From Helicobacter cinaedi CCUG 18818 = ATCC BAA-847 (GTDB taxonomy: Bacteria > Campylobacterota > Campylobacteria > Campylobacterales > Helicobacteraceae): a DNA stretch of 58,794 nt. Below the pieces are notes generated by a model, which searched no databases, had not been told where the DNA came from, and was given only the letters and a program-made list of their open reading frames with translations. The translations under genes were made by a program, and so were the position numbers. Below, piece after piece: positions 31,933-40,850 of the stretch (position 1 is the stretch's first letter; each line of letters starts with the position of its first letter). The DNA lies in the NCBI RefSeq assembly GCF_000155475.1, contig NZ_DS990391.1, positions 447,517 through 506,310 of the forward strand. Reading direction: 5' to 3'.

Positions 31933-33951
31933 ATGAAATTTCTACTCATCAATACCAATCAAATCGTTCAAAAACTCGTTGAAATCACAGCCAAAAAAGC
32001 TGGGGCAGATCTCACCACAATTACAGAATCTAGCCAACTTGCCAACCTAGAGCAGTATGATTATATCCTTGTTGATGATGATTGCTTTGGGCTAGATTCA
32101 CAAGCCTATACAGACGCACTCAAAGACAAGCGGAAATGCCTTATTTACAACAAACAAGTCAAAAGGATTGAAGGGTTTGATGACTATGTGCAAAAGCCCT
32201 TTTTACCAACGAGTATTTTGGATATTTTCACCGCACAGCTTAGCAAACAAGCCCCCGCACAAAACCCTGAAAAAACGCCTTTAGACTCAGTAGATTCGGC
32301 ACTTGGAGCAGAGCTTGATGCGGCATTAAATGGGGAAAATTTAGATAGCACAGAGAATGCCCCTATTGAGCTTGATAACCTAGATAAAGGGCTAGAAGAG
32401 ATTGACAACTTGCTTGATGATAACCTTGAAAGCTCTAGCAGTGGGGATTCTAATGTAGATTCTAGCAATGTAATAAAACAGGAATCTATTGAAACAAAAA
32501 GTGGGGATAGTGGGGATTCTCAAGCAGAAAATATAGAGACTGAAGAGCCGACACTTGATATAGAACAAGCGACCGATGAGCTAAACCCCGAAGCGACTTT
32601 AGATGAGGGGCTAGATATTAACCTTGATTTGAGTGGGCTTGATGAGTCGGAGGGCTTCAGTGATGATGAAAATACTGAATCTATGGCAGATTCAGTAGAG
32701 ACGGAAAAGAAAGCAGAGGCGGTAAGTGAAGCTGGAGATACGGCGGATTTAGATAATTTAGGGGATCTAAGCGGTTTAGATGACTTGACACAAGATGAAA
32801 GTTTGACTGAAAGCACTGCAGATTCCATAACTGAAGAGAATTCTACCGACACACAAGATGAAACAGAATCTTTAAGCTTAGATGATGAGCTGGATTTGGC
32901 AAATGAGACAAAAGAAGATTCTAAAGATTCAACACAAGAAAACATAAAGACAGAATCTCAAGGATTAGATGATTTGGAGAATTTGGACGATGAGATGGCA
33001 CATCTAGATTCTGCACAAGAAATTGCAGAAACACAAAGTGCCGAATCTACACAAGATGAGCTGGGCGGTTTAGATGATTTGGAAAATCTCAATGATGACG
33101 CAGGGGAAAATGACAATCTAGGGGAAACAAAACAAACACAAAACGCTGATGATTTGGGCGAGTTAGATAACTTAGATGATTTGGATAGTTTGGGAGATTT
33201 GGCAGGGCTTGAAAATGAGCTAGGACAAACAGAGTTAGACGACATAGAATCTCAAAACGAAATAGAACACAATATAGAATCTGCAGATTCTGCTGATGAA
33301 AACTTAGGTGGAGAATCTTTGAGCGAAGAGAATGAAAAAAATTTGGAAGCAGAAAATACAGAATCTTTAAGCGATTTGGGCGATGAAACACTTAGCCTTG
33401 ATGAGTTAGATGAGCTAGATTCCCTTGACACAAATGATGAAACACAACAGGACGCCACACAAGAAGCCGCAGATTCACATATACCACTTGATGATGAGTT
33501 TTCAAGTGAAGGCTTACTAGAAAATGACTTGCTTGATAATGTGGAAAAAGTGAGCTTAGCTGAGCCTGTGCTTGATAAAGAACAAGTGAGTGAAGTTAGC
33601 AAAGCCCTTCAAGCCCTTGATGAAGAAAGTGCTGATTTTACTTCACTTAAAGAGCCACAAATCGCAGAAGCACTCGGCGAGGAACTCCCTAAAGAGTTGT
33701 TATCCCTTGATGAATTAAGTGAATCTAATAATGAAGCCCTTGAAAATATATCCCTAGATTCACAAGATACAATAGAATCTGCCCCGGCACAAAGCACTCG
33801 GCAGGATACACAGCCCCAAGAGATTGTCAAAAATATGATAGCAAACTCCGTGCAAAGTAGCATTTCAAGCTTAAGCTCAAATAATCTTAAATCAATGCTT
33901 GATGGGCTTGAAGTAACCATAAACATTAGCTTTAAGGATAAGAGCAAATGA
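31933..33951 (+). CDS. chePep: ChePep-like chemotaxis protein with pseudo-receiver domain and D/E/L-rich repeats
   Basis: H. pylori ChePep (HP0322, poly-E-rich) acts in chemotaxis at the flagellar pole and lies in the same nucT-chePep-gmk order. The start ATG 31933 has GGGG at 7 bases; the ATG at 31927 is too close to it. Residues 1-100 look like a receiver-type domain (LINTNQIVQKLVEI, YDYILVDDDCFG, VQKPFLPTSILDIF), where DDD may replace the phospho-site. The middle (about 115-590) is an acidic low-complexity run of LDDLENLD-like repeats. The last 45 residues (QEIVKNMIANSVQSSISSLSSNNLKSMLDGLEVTINISFKD) form the conserved C-terminal element. gmk starts inside its stop (ATGA). Confidence 0.85.
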   Translation: MKFLLINTNQIVQKLVEITAKKAGADLTTITESSQLANLEQYDYILVDDDCFGLDSQAYTDALKDKRKCLIYNKQVKRIEGFDDYVQKPFLPTSILDIFTAQLSKQAPAQNPEKTPLDSVDSALGAELDAALNGENLDSTENAPIELDNLDKGLEEIDNLLDDNLESSSSGDSNVDSSNVIKQESIETKSGDSGDSQAENIETEEPTLDIEQATDELNPEATLDEGLDINLDLSGLDESEGFSDDENTESMADSVETEKKAEAVSEAGDTADLDNLGDLSGLDDLTQDESLTESTADSITEENSTDTQDETESLSLDDELDLANETKEDSKDSTQENIKTESQGLDDLENLDDEMAHLDSAQEIAETQSAESTQDELGGLDDLENLNDDAGENDNLGETKQTQNADDLGELDNLDDLDSLGDLAGLENELGQTELDDIESQNEIEHNIESADSADENLGGESLSEENEKNLEAENTESLSDLGDETLSLDELDELDSLDTNDETQQDATQEAADSHIPLDDEFSSEGLLENDLLDNVEKVSLAEPVLDKEQVSEVSKALQALDEESADFTSLKEPQIAEALGEELPKELLSLDELSESNNEALENISLDSQDTIESAPAQSTRQDTQPQEIVKNMIANSVQSSISSLSSNNLKSMLDGLEVTINISFKDKSK

Positions 33952-34574
33952 GTAGGGAAGCTCTAGGGCAAACAGGAGCGGTGCTTATCATATCTGGACC
34001 AAGCGGTTGTGGTAAAAGCACACTTACAAAGGCGATTATGGATTCTATCCCTGATGTGTATTTTTCAATCTCCACCACCACGCGTCCTATCCGCGATGGT
34101 GAGATTGATGGGGTGCATTATCACTTTGTTGATAAAGACAAATTTTTAACTGATATAAAAAACAATGTCTTTTTGGAATGGGCGGAGGTGCATACAAACT
34201 TTTATGGCACTTCATTAGAGCCTGTTAAAGTTGCTCTAGCACAAGATAAAATCGTGCTTTTTGATGTAGATGTGCAAGGACATCACAGCATTAAGGAATA
34301 TTTTGGCGATTTTGCTAAATCCGTGTTTATCACCACAAAAAATAAAGAGATTCTAAAACAAAGGCTTGTGGCTAGGCAAACTGATGACTTGCAAACCATT
34401 GAGTTTCGCTTGATACAAGCACATAATGAAATGCAGCATATTGATGATTTTGACTATCTTATTATTAATGATGATATACATACCGCCAAAGAGGCTATTC
34501 TTGCCATTACGCGTTCGCTTAAATATCAGCAGATTGAGCGTTTTTCACATATTATCCAAAAATGGCAAGACTAA
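33948..34574 (+). CDS. gmk: Guanylate kinase
   Basis: Phosphorylates GMP to GDP in the cytoplasm, needed for recycling GMP. The 208 residues carry the P-loop LIISGPSGCGKSTLTK, then STTTRPIRDGEIDGVHYHFVDKDKF with the GMP-binding Arg, FLEWAEVHTNFYGTSLEPV and DVDVQGHHSIK. Its ATG overlaps the chePep stop (ATGA), indicating translational coupling, the same as in H. pylori HP0322-HP0321. tatA and argS follow with a predicted promoter before tatA. Confidence 0.95.
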   Translation: MSREALGQTGAVLIISGPSGCGKSTLTKAIMDSIPDVYFSISTTTRPIRDGEIDGVHYHFVDKDKFLTDIKNNVFLEWAEVHTNFYGTSLEPVKVALAQDKIVLFDVDVQGHHSIKEYFGDFAKSVFITTKNKEILKQRLVARQTDDLQTIEFRLIQAHNEMQHIDDFDYLIINDDIHTAKEAILAITRSLKYQQIERFSHIIQKWQD

Positions 34575-34587
34575 TGGCAATATTCGG

Positions 34588-34593
34588 TATAAT
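34588..34593 (+). promoter_or_regulatory. Likely -10 box (TATAAT) of tatA
   Basis: A perfect TATAAT with two preceding Gs ends 28 bases before the tatA start, just after the gmk stop. AAAGGAG then gives the ribosome binding site. Pattern only. Confidence 0.5.
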
Positions 34594-34620
34594 ATCTCAA
34601 TTTAACACAAAGGAGTTCCT

Positions 34621-34866
34621 ATGACACCACCTAGTCCTACACAGTTGATAATTATCTTACTCATTGTTCTGCTTCTTTTTGGGGCAAAAAAAATCCCAGA
34701 GCTTGCTAAAGGCTTAGGCAGTGGGATAAAAAACTTTAAAAAAGCAGTCAAAGAAGATGATGAAAGCACAACAAACAAAGAAGAAATCTCGCAAGTAGGG
34801 GAAACTTCACAAATCAAGCAAACCCAAGCTACTGAATCTACCACACAAAATAAAGCAGATTCTTAA
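34621..34866 (+). CDS. tatA: Sec-independent protein translocase subunit TatA
   Basis: Pore-forming subunit of the Tat system, which exports folded proteins such as the TorA-like reductase here. The 81 residues show one membrane helix (about 8-22, [22 protein letters not shown]) immediately followed by the amphipathic helix with the FGxxKxPELxxGLG signature, then a charged tail ([13 protein letters not shown]). AAAGGAG is at 8 bases. It is a common Helicobacter order with gmk upstream and argS 14 bases downstream. tatB and tatC lie elsewhere. Confidence 0.95.
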   Translation: MTPPSPTQLIIILLIVLLLFGAKKIPELAKGLGSGIKNFKKAVKEDDESTTNKEEISQVGETSQIKQTQATESTTQNKADS

Positions 34867-34880
34867 AAGCAAGAAGCCTA

Positions 34881-36485
34881 ATGTATCAGCACATTAAAGC
34901 TATTTTAGCTCAAGCTTGTGGGCTTGAGAATGAAAGTGAGATTGTTTTAGAAAAGCCTAAAAATAAGGATTTGGGGCATTTAGCCACACCTCTTGCTTTT
35001 AGCCTTGCGAAAATAAAAAGGCAAAATCCCAAGCTTTTAGCTGAAGAGCTTTCAGTATCCCTAGCCCAAAATCCTGCCTTTAGCAAGGTAGAAGCACTCA
35101 ATGGCTTTATTAATTTAACCCTTTCTGCCGATTTTCTTTTTGATATAAGTAAAGCAGAATCTACCGCACCACAAAGTAAGCAAAACAAAGAGAGCATTTT
35201 GCTTGAGTTTGTCAGTGCCAACCCAACGGGACCTTTGCATATAGGACACGCACGGGGGGCTGTGTATGGTGATGTATTATCGCGTGTGGGTAGGCATTTG
35301 GGCTATGAGATTACCACAGAGTATTATATCAATGACGCAGGTTCGCAGATTCAAATGCTTGGACTATCCTTACTTCTTGCAGGGCAGGAGCATATTTTAA
35401 AGCGTGAAGTGAAGTATCCAGAGAGCTATTATCGTGGGGAATACATTGTAGATTTAGCAAAAGAATGTGAAAAACACTTTGGGAAAAGCATTTTTGAGAG
35501 TGAAGATTCTATCCCCGCACTTGCGGATTTTGGCAAAAATGCAATGCTCCAAGAGATTAAGGATAATCTTTTACAAGTTGGCATTAGCTTTGATAATTTT
35601 GTCAGTGAAAAGGCTTTGTATGAACGCTGGAATAGCACACTGCAGACTTTAAAGCAAAATAATGGAATCTACACTCAAGATTCTAAAGTGTGGATTGCAT
35701 CTTCAAAGCTTAATGATGAAAAAGACCGCGTGATTGTGCGTGAGAGCGGTGAGCCAACCTATCTAGCAGGGGATATTATCTATCATCAGGATAAGTTTCA
35801 AAGAGGCTTTGAACGCTACATTAATATTTGGGGAGCTGATCATCACGGCTATATTCAAAGAGTAAAGGCGGCGATACACTTTCTAGGCTATGATGAGAAT
35901 AAGCTTGAGGTGCTACTCTCTCAAATGGTAAGTCTCCTTAAAGGCGGACAACCCTATAAGATGAGTAAAAGGGCTGGGAATTTTATCCTTATGAAAGATG
36001 TGGCTAGTGAGATTGGTAGCGATGCCCTGCGATTTATCTTTCTTTCCAAAAAGCCCGATACACACCTTGAATTTGATGTAGATGAGCTAAAAAAGCAAGA
36101 TTCAAGCAATCCTATCTACTACATCAACTACGCTAATGCGAGAATCCATACGCTTTTTGAAAAAGCAGGTGTAAATATGCAGGATTTGGAAAAAAATATC
36201 CAAAGCTTGAGCTTTGATTCTCACATTAAAGATTCTGCTACACATTTGCTTTTTGAATCTTTGTGTCTTTCACACATCTTAGAATCAAGCTTCCGCGATA
36301 GAGAAATGCAAAAAATATGCGAGTATCTTAAAAATCTTGCCGCAAGTCTGCATAGCTTCTACAACACGCATAAAATCCTGCAAACTCCAAATCAAAATGA
36401 TATTTTATATGCGTTAAAAGTCGTTAGTCAAACGCTCACACTCGGATTAGCCCTGCTTGGCATTACAGCAAAAACAAGAATGTAG
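34881..36485 (+). CDS. argS: Arginyl-tRNA synthetase
   Basis: Charges tRNA-Arg. The 534 residues contain the N-terminal additional domain, then [20 protein letters not shown] with the HIGH motif, [14 protein letters not shown] and the KMSKS equivalent [10 protein letters not shown], and end in an alpha-helical anticodon-binding domain. The family length is about 540. It starts 14 bases after tatA and is followed by azlC after 2 bases, so the message probably continues into the transporter genes. Typical for Helicobacter, with no visible abnormality. Confidence 0.96.
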   Translation: MYQHIKAILAQACGLENESEIVLEKPKNKDLGHLATPLAFSLAKIKRQNPKLLAEELSVSLAQNPAFSKVEALNGFINLTLSADFLFDISKAESTAPQSKQNKESILLEFVSANPTGPLHIGHARGAVYGDVLSRVGRHLGYEITTEYYINDAGSQIQMLGLSLLLAGQEHILKREVKYPESYYRGEYIVDLAKECEKHFGKSIFESEDSIPALADFGKNAMLQEIKDNLLQVGISFDNFVSEKALYERWNSTLQTLKQNNGIYTQDSKVWIASSKLNDEKDRVIVRESGEPTYLAGDIIYHQDKFQRGFERYINIWGADHHGYIQRVKAAIHFLGYDENKLEVLLSQMVSLLKGGQPYKMSKRAGNFILMKDVASEIGSDALRFIFLSKKPDTHLEFDVDELKKQDSSNPIYYINYANARIHTLFEKAGVNMQDLEKNIQSLSFDSHIKDSATHLLFESLCLSHILESSFRDREMQKICEYLKNLAASLHSFYNTHKILQTPNQNDILYALKVVSQTLTLGLALLGITAKTRM

Positions 36486-36487
36486 CA

Positions 36488-37186
36488 ATGCCTAAAAATG
36501 CCTTAAATGTATTGTGGGCGTTAAAAGACGCTTTTCCACATACTATTCCTATTTTGGTTGGCTATGTTTTTATGGGTATGGTGTTTGGAATCTTGCTTCA
36601 AAAGGCGGGATATGGGGCATTGTGGGCGTTTATTATGGCGGTAGTTATTTATGGTGGGACGACACAATTTATCGCTGTTGGACTTATGGCAAGTGGAGCT
36701 GGGCTGTGGGAATCTTTCGTGCTTGTTTCAATGATTAATGCAAGGCAGATTTTTTACTCTATCAGTATGCTAGAGCGTTTTAAGCAAATGGGCAAAAAGT
36801 CTTACTATATGATTTACTCACTTACTGATGAAACTCTAGCCCTGCTTAATCTCAAAAGCCCAAAGCCACATATTGATAAGCATTGGTTTGATTTTTTTAT
36901 CGCGTTATTAAATCATAGCTATTGGATTATAGGCTGCACACTTGGGGCGATTGTAGGGAGTTTTGCAGACTTTGAGCCAAAGGGGCTTGATTTTGTAATG
37001 AGTGCGATTTTTGTGGTGATTTTCATAGAGCAATGGCGGAATAAAACAATGAGAACACCCGCACTTATTGGGATTCTTGTTAGCCTTGCGTGTTTGTATA
37101 TTTTTAAAGCCGAGCATTTTTTACTCCCAGCCCTTGTTGGAATCTGTATCGTTCTTACACTACGGAGAAAGTCTCTTGAATCCTGA
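36488..37186 (+). CDS. azlC: AzlC-family branched-chain amino acid exporter subunit
   Basis: The large subunit of an AzlCD (LIV-E) type exporter in the inner membrane. The 232 residues have several membrane helices and the family signatures PILVGYVFMGMVFGIL, GTTQFIAVGLMASGAG and MINARQIFYSISMLERF. The gene starts 2 bases after argS. The azlD gene begins inside its last codons with a TTG start at 37176, which fits a tightly coupled two-subunit transporter. Homologues export branched-chain amino acids or azaleucine; the substrate here is not known. Confidence 0.88.
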   Translation: MPKNALNVLWALKDAFPHTIPILVGYVFMGMVFGILLQKAGYGALWAFIMAVVIYGGTTQFIAVGLMASGAGLWESFVLVSMINARQIFYSISMLERFKQMGKKSYYMIYSLTDETLALLNLKSPKPHIDKHWFDFFIALLNHSYWIIGCTLGAIVGSFADFEPKGLDFVMSAIFVVIFIEQWRNKTMRTPALIGILVSLACLYIFKAEHFLLPALVGICIVLTLRRKSLES

Positions 37187-37526
37187 AATCTACCACTCTA
37201 TACTGCTTGTTACACTCATTGCTATCAATACTTTTTTGAGTAGATTTTTACCCTTTATCATTTTTGCTAAATCCACACCTGCTTATATCATCTTTTTGGG
37301 TAAAGTGCTACCTAGTGCGATTATTGCGATGCTTATTGTGTATTGTTTGAAAGATACAAATTTTTCACAAACGCCTTATGGGCTGAATGAAATTATCGCT
37401 GTGTTTGTTGTGAGTAGCACACATATTTTATTTAAGATTCCTGTTGTGAGTATTGTGTGCGGGACGATTGGCTATATGGCATTGGTGCAGAGTGAGATTC
37501 TTAGCTCCATAATAAGCACAATGTAA
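37176..37526 (+). CDS. azlD: AzlD-family exporter small subunit, TTG start
   Basis: A 116-residue membrane protein with the AzlD pattern (about four hydrophobic helices: ILLVTLIAINTFLSRFLPFIIF, GKVLPSAIIAMLIVYCL, EIIAVFVVSSTHILFKI and VVSIVCGTIGYMALVQ). Open reading continues upstream inside azlC, but the AzlD-length product begins at TTG 37176. This has GGAGAAAG about 10 bases before it and overlaps the azlC stop by 11 bases. A hairpin with U-run follows at 37541. Together with AzlC it forms the transporter. Confidence 0.82.
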   Translation: MNPEIYHSILLVTLIAINTFLSRFLPFIIFAKSTPAYIIFLGKVLPSAIIAMLIVYCLKDTNFSQTPYGLNEIIAVFVVSSTHILFKIPVVSIVCGTIGYMALVQSEILSSIISTM

Positions 37527-37540
37527 AAAATTAAGATTCT

Positions 37541-37565
37541 AACGCCAAAGCAAATTGGCGTTTTT
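37541..37565. terminator. Bidirectional intrinsic terminator between azlD and fldA
   Basis: Perfect stem AACGCCAA / TTGGCGTT with a 6-base loop AGCAAA, followed by TTT on the plus strand and by a T-rich stretch on the minus strand, between the convergent ends of azlD and fldA. Confidence 0.85.
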
Positions 37566-37570
37566 AAAAT

Positions 37571-38068
37571 TTAAGCAAAAGCGTTTTTTAGGCTATCAAT
37601 CCACGCTGCAATTCTTTGCTCTGTATTTTCTTCTTGATTGACTTCATCAATGACTAATCCCACAAACTTACCATCAACTACCGCTTCGCTATCATCAAAG
37701 GTATAACCATCTGTGCTTGTTTGCCCTACGATTTTGCCTTGCTTTGAAACTTTTTTATAAATATGGGCTATCCCATTGCAAAAAGTATCGCTATAAATAT
37801 CTTGATCGCCTAGTCCCAAAAGAGCGATTGTCTTGCCGCTAAAGGCACTTTCATCAAGGCTAGATAAGAAGCTATCCCAATCATCTTGCAAATCTCCAGA
37901 GCCATAAGTTGGCGTAGCAAGGATAAGATTATCAAATCCAGCTATATCTTCAGCACTACAAGATGCTACATCAAACATTTGGCAATCACCAAGCTTATCT
38001 GCAACTTTCTGTGCGACTTCCTGTGTCACCCCGCCATCACTTCCATAAAATAAACCGACTTTTTTCAT
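37571..38068 (-). CDS. fldA: Flavodoxin FldA
   Basis: FMN electron carrier, in Helicobacter the acceptor of the essential pyruvate oxidoreductase. The 165 residues match FldA of H. pylori: start MKKVGLFYGSDGGVTQEVAQKVA (phosphate loop, here YGSDGGVTQ), NLILATPTYGSGDLQDDWDSFL, ALLGLGDQDIYSDTFCNGI and GQTSTDGYTFDDSEAVVDGKFVGLVID. A cysteine in QMFDVASCSAEDI is a difference from the H. pylori form. It is divergent from the second TonB receptor, which may share a regulatory region (38069-38210). GGAGCAT lies before the ATG. Confidence 0.95.
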   Translation of the reverse strand: MKKVGLFYGSDGGVTQEVAQKVADKLGDCQMFDVASCSAEDIAGFDNLILATPTYGSGDLQDDWDSFLSSLDESAFSGKTIALLGLGDQDIYSDTFCNGIAHIYKKVSKQGKIVGQTSTDGYTFDDSEAVVDGKFVGLVIDEVNQEENTEQRIAAWIDSLKNAFA

Positions 38069-38210
38069 AAATGCTCCTTAGTGTTAAAATAAAAAGTCTA
38101 GCTTATAGCATAAAAGATAATAAAAGTAAAATATTAAAATAAGAATTGTTTTTATAATAGTTTTAGAATCTTTATCCTACAATCCGCATTTTAATTTTGG
38201 AGCATCAATA

Positions 38211-40850
38211 ATGAAAACAAATATTATTTATATAATAAGGATTTTCTTCCTCTGTGCGATATGCTTTGTAAATAATCTAAGCCTATACGCTACGCAAGAT
38301 TCTAGCCCCATAGAGCAAAGCCCACAGCATAGAAATGTCAAATTTTCCACTTCTATCGTTACCGCAACACCACCCACAACAACCTACCAAAGCGGTTCAA
38401 AACTCAATAAAACTATGCTAGATTCTACGCCAAGTGGCAATGGCGATATTACATCAATATTAAAAATAATTCCTAATGTTCAATTTGATAACGCACAGCT
38501 CAAGTCCTCTACACCCGGCGAGATTGACCCAGCAAATATAAGCATTAGTGGCGGACTTTTCTATCAAAATAATTTCCAGCTTGATGGCTTTAATATGAAT
38601 AATGATTTAGACCCAAATGGTGGGCTACAAGATGGACCAAATGCGTTAAGAAGTGGGAGAAGTCAAGGTTTAGCAGTGGATACAAGCCTTCTAGAATCTA
38701 TCCAAGTGCAAGATTCTAATATCTCGGCTGCTTATGGGGGATTTACCGGTGGAGTGGTAGAAGCAAATGTGCGAAAGCCACGAGCTGATAAGGGCGGCTT
38801 ATTTGGGTGGCACGGAGGAGTGAGCTATCAATTCACCGGCAGTGATTTAACGCAATATTTCATAGATGAAAGCCAAGAGGCAAACTTCATTACAAGCTCA
38901 AATGAAAACTATCAGCCAAATTTCACAAAACATTTAATCCGTGCCAATCTTGAGGGCTATGCTACGCAGAATCTAGGCATTATCACAAGCTTTTCTACCA
39001 CGCGGAGCTTTATCCCACTTAAAGGTTATTCATTTGACATCGGCACAGAGGCAAATGCTACAAGAGAGCAGCATCGCTATATTGATAACTACTATATTAA
39101 AACACATTATAATCCAAGCGAAAAGCTAACGCTTGAAGCAAGTCTCGCCTATATGCCCCAAGATAATACCTACTACAATAGCGTAGCAAAACATAGCTTT
39201 TATAGTATGAAAAGTGGGGGGATTCAAAGTGGGCTTAAAGCCCTCTATGATAGCAACATAGGGCTATGGAGCAATACTTTGAGCTACTCTTTTATGCAGA
39301 CTTCAAGGGAGAGTGAGAAAAACTACTTTATGTCGTGGTATTATTCACAAGGCGATAAGGACTGGGCAGGGACAAATAGCAAAAGTCCAAAGGCAAATGA
39401 GGGTGGATTTGGCGATATGGAGCAGATTCAAAACACACTTAATTACAAATCAAATATGAACTTTGAATCTTGGGATTTATGGAAAAGCGAGCATACGCTC
39501 AACATAGGCTTTGAGGCAAACTACACTCACGCTTATCGCAATCGTAAAAATCCCTACTATGCTTTTAGAAATCCTGTTAAACTTGACAGCAACCCTTGTG
39601 GCACGGATAGTATGTTTGACTTTGCTACCTGCTCTAATACACAAACGCAAGGCAATGGTCAAAAACCACCTTGGCAAGGACAATATTTTGATAAAGTTAC
39701 AGAATCTAAACCCGGCGAAATAGCCCTTGATAACCTTGCGTATGGAATCTATGCTGAAGATTCTATTTTGCTTGACTGGAGCAAAATAGGCAAGATTCAA
39801 ACACGGCTAGGATTGCGACTAGATGGTGATACATATATGCAAAAGCACACCTTAGCCCCGCGATTTAGTCTTAACTACACTGCCCCTTGGGAAGAGTATA
39901 AAAGTAAGCTTATCTTTGGAGCAAATCGCTACTATGGACGGAATCTCTTAAGTTACCGCCTCTATGAGCTTGTGGCAAATAGCACACAGGAATACAAAAG
40001 GACAGATTCTAATTCTAGCTGGACTCCAACCACAGCAAAAGAAGGCCAAGTCAGCTATGCTTTCCATAAGCTCAATGTCCCTTATAGCGATGAGCTTATG
40101 GGAGGCATAATGCAGAATCTTGGGCTTTTTAGCTTAAGTGCTAAATACATCTATCGCCACGGACAAGATGAAGTAATGAAAAAAAGTATTAAGCAAAATA
40201 AAAGCTCTATAACCACTTGGACGAATGATGGGGAAAGTCAAAGCCATATCATCACCCTTAGCCTACAAAGCACCGAACCCTTAGAGATATATAGCGTGAA
40301 AAATCACATACTTTTTGCTTTTGATTATACTAAGGTAGCACGAAGCTACAATCTCTATTCCACTGATGATGCTTATCTTAATAATGATGATATTATCTAT
40401 GATGGTGTCCAAATCAAATATAAAGATCGTCCAACTGAAAACTTCGCACGACCTTTTACCTTGAGGCTTTCCACAACACATACTTTTAAACTATGGAGGA
40501 CAAAATGGCTTTTTAATAATTTCTTCCGCTATCGTGGCGGATATGATGCAATGGTGCTTTTAAACAAAACAAGCCCGGGCTATAATCCAAGCTCAACTTT
40601 AAAGCAATATGGTAAAATGCACTTTGATGGAGCTTTTAGCTGGGATATGCGTCTAGGCTTTGAGATGAATATATGGAAAGATAATGTTGTATTTGTGAAT
40701 TTTGATATATATAATGTGCTAAACACTCGCAACAAAGCTGCCCTTAGCGGAACAAATGGTGCTGTGATACCCGGTATCCCTTCAAGTGCATCTGTGGCGG
40801 TGTATGAGATAGGACGACAATTTTGGATTCAAGGGGGGTATAAATTTTGA
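38211..40850 (+). CDS. TonB-dependent outer-membrane receptor, partner of the downstream di-haem cytochrome
   Basis: An 879-residue receptor. The signal peptide is MKTNIIYIIRIFFLCAICFVNNLSLYATQ. The plug follows with TATPPTTTYQSGSKLNKTML, SGNGDITSILKIIPNVQFD, GGLFYQNNFQLDGFNMNND and SIQVQDSNISAAYGGFTGGVVEANVRKP, which is a TonB plug but unlike catecholate receptors. The barrel ends in [11 protein letters not shown] with terminal Phe. The extracellular loops contain cysteine pairs (NPCGTDS, FATCSNTQT). Its stop overlaps the TTG start of the cytochrome gene (TTGA), so they are translationally coupled. The ligand is unknown. A 142-base spacer divergent with fldA, A/T rich with GTTTTTATAAT at about 38149, is a plausible Fur-controlled promoter. 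Confidence 0.88.
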   Translation: MKTNIIYIIRIFFLCAICFVNNLSLYATQDSSPIEQSPQHRNVKFSTSIVTATPPTTTYQSGSKLNKTMLDSTPSGNGDITSILKIIPNVQFDNAQLKSSTPGEIDPANISISGGLFYQNNFQLDGFNMNNDLDPNGGLQDGPNALRSGRSQGLAVDTSLLESIQVQDSNISAAYGGFTGGVVEANVRKPRADKGGLFGWHGGVSYQFTGSDLTQYFIDESQEANFITSSNENYQPNFTKHLIRANLEGYATQNLGIITSFSTTRSFIPLKGYSFDIGTEANATREQHRYIDNYYIKTHYNPSEKLTLEASLAYMPQDNTYYNSVAKHSFYSMKSGGIQSGLKALYDSNIGLWSNTLSYSFMQTSRESEKNYFMSWYYSQGDKDWAGTNSKSPKANEGGFGDMEQIQNTLNYKSNMNFESWDLWKSEHTLNIGFEANYTHAYRNRKNPYYAFRNPVKLDSNPCGTDSMFDFATCSNTQTQGNGQKPPWQGQYFDKVTESKPGEIALDNLAYGIYAEDSILLDWSKIGKIQTRLGLRLDGDTYMQKHTLAPRFSLNYTAPWEEYKSKLIFGANRYYGRNLLSYRLYELVANSTQEYKRTDSNSSWTPTTAKEGQVSYAFHKLNVPYSDELMGGIMQNLGLFSLSAKYIYRHGQDEVMKKSIKQNKSSITTWTNDGESQSHIITLSLQSTEPLEIYSVKNHILFAFDYTKVARSYNLYSTDDAYLNNDDIIYDGVQIKYKDRPTENFARPFTLRLSTTHTFKLWRTKWLFNNFFRYRGGYDAMVLLNKTSPGYNPSSTLKQYGKMHFDGAFSWDMRLGFEMNIWKDNVVFVNFDIYNVLNTRNKAALSGTNGAVIPGIPSSASVAVYEIGRQFWIQGGYKF

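Noticed and set aside
32184-33947. Several serine-rich open frames antisense to chePep
   Set aside because: They arise because GAT/GAA-rich codons read as Ser/Phe-rich codons on the other strand. No ribosome sites or conservation signals are seen.
36514-36738. Second open frame inside azlC
   Set aside because: It is a frame shadow; AzlC has family motifs, membrane helices and an overlap with azlD that fix the real frame.
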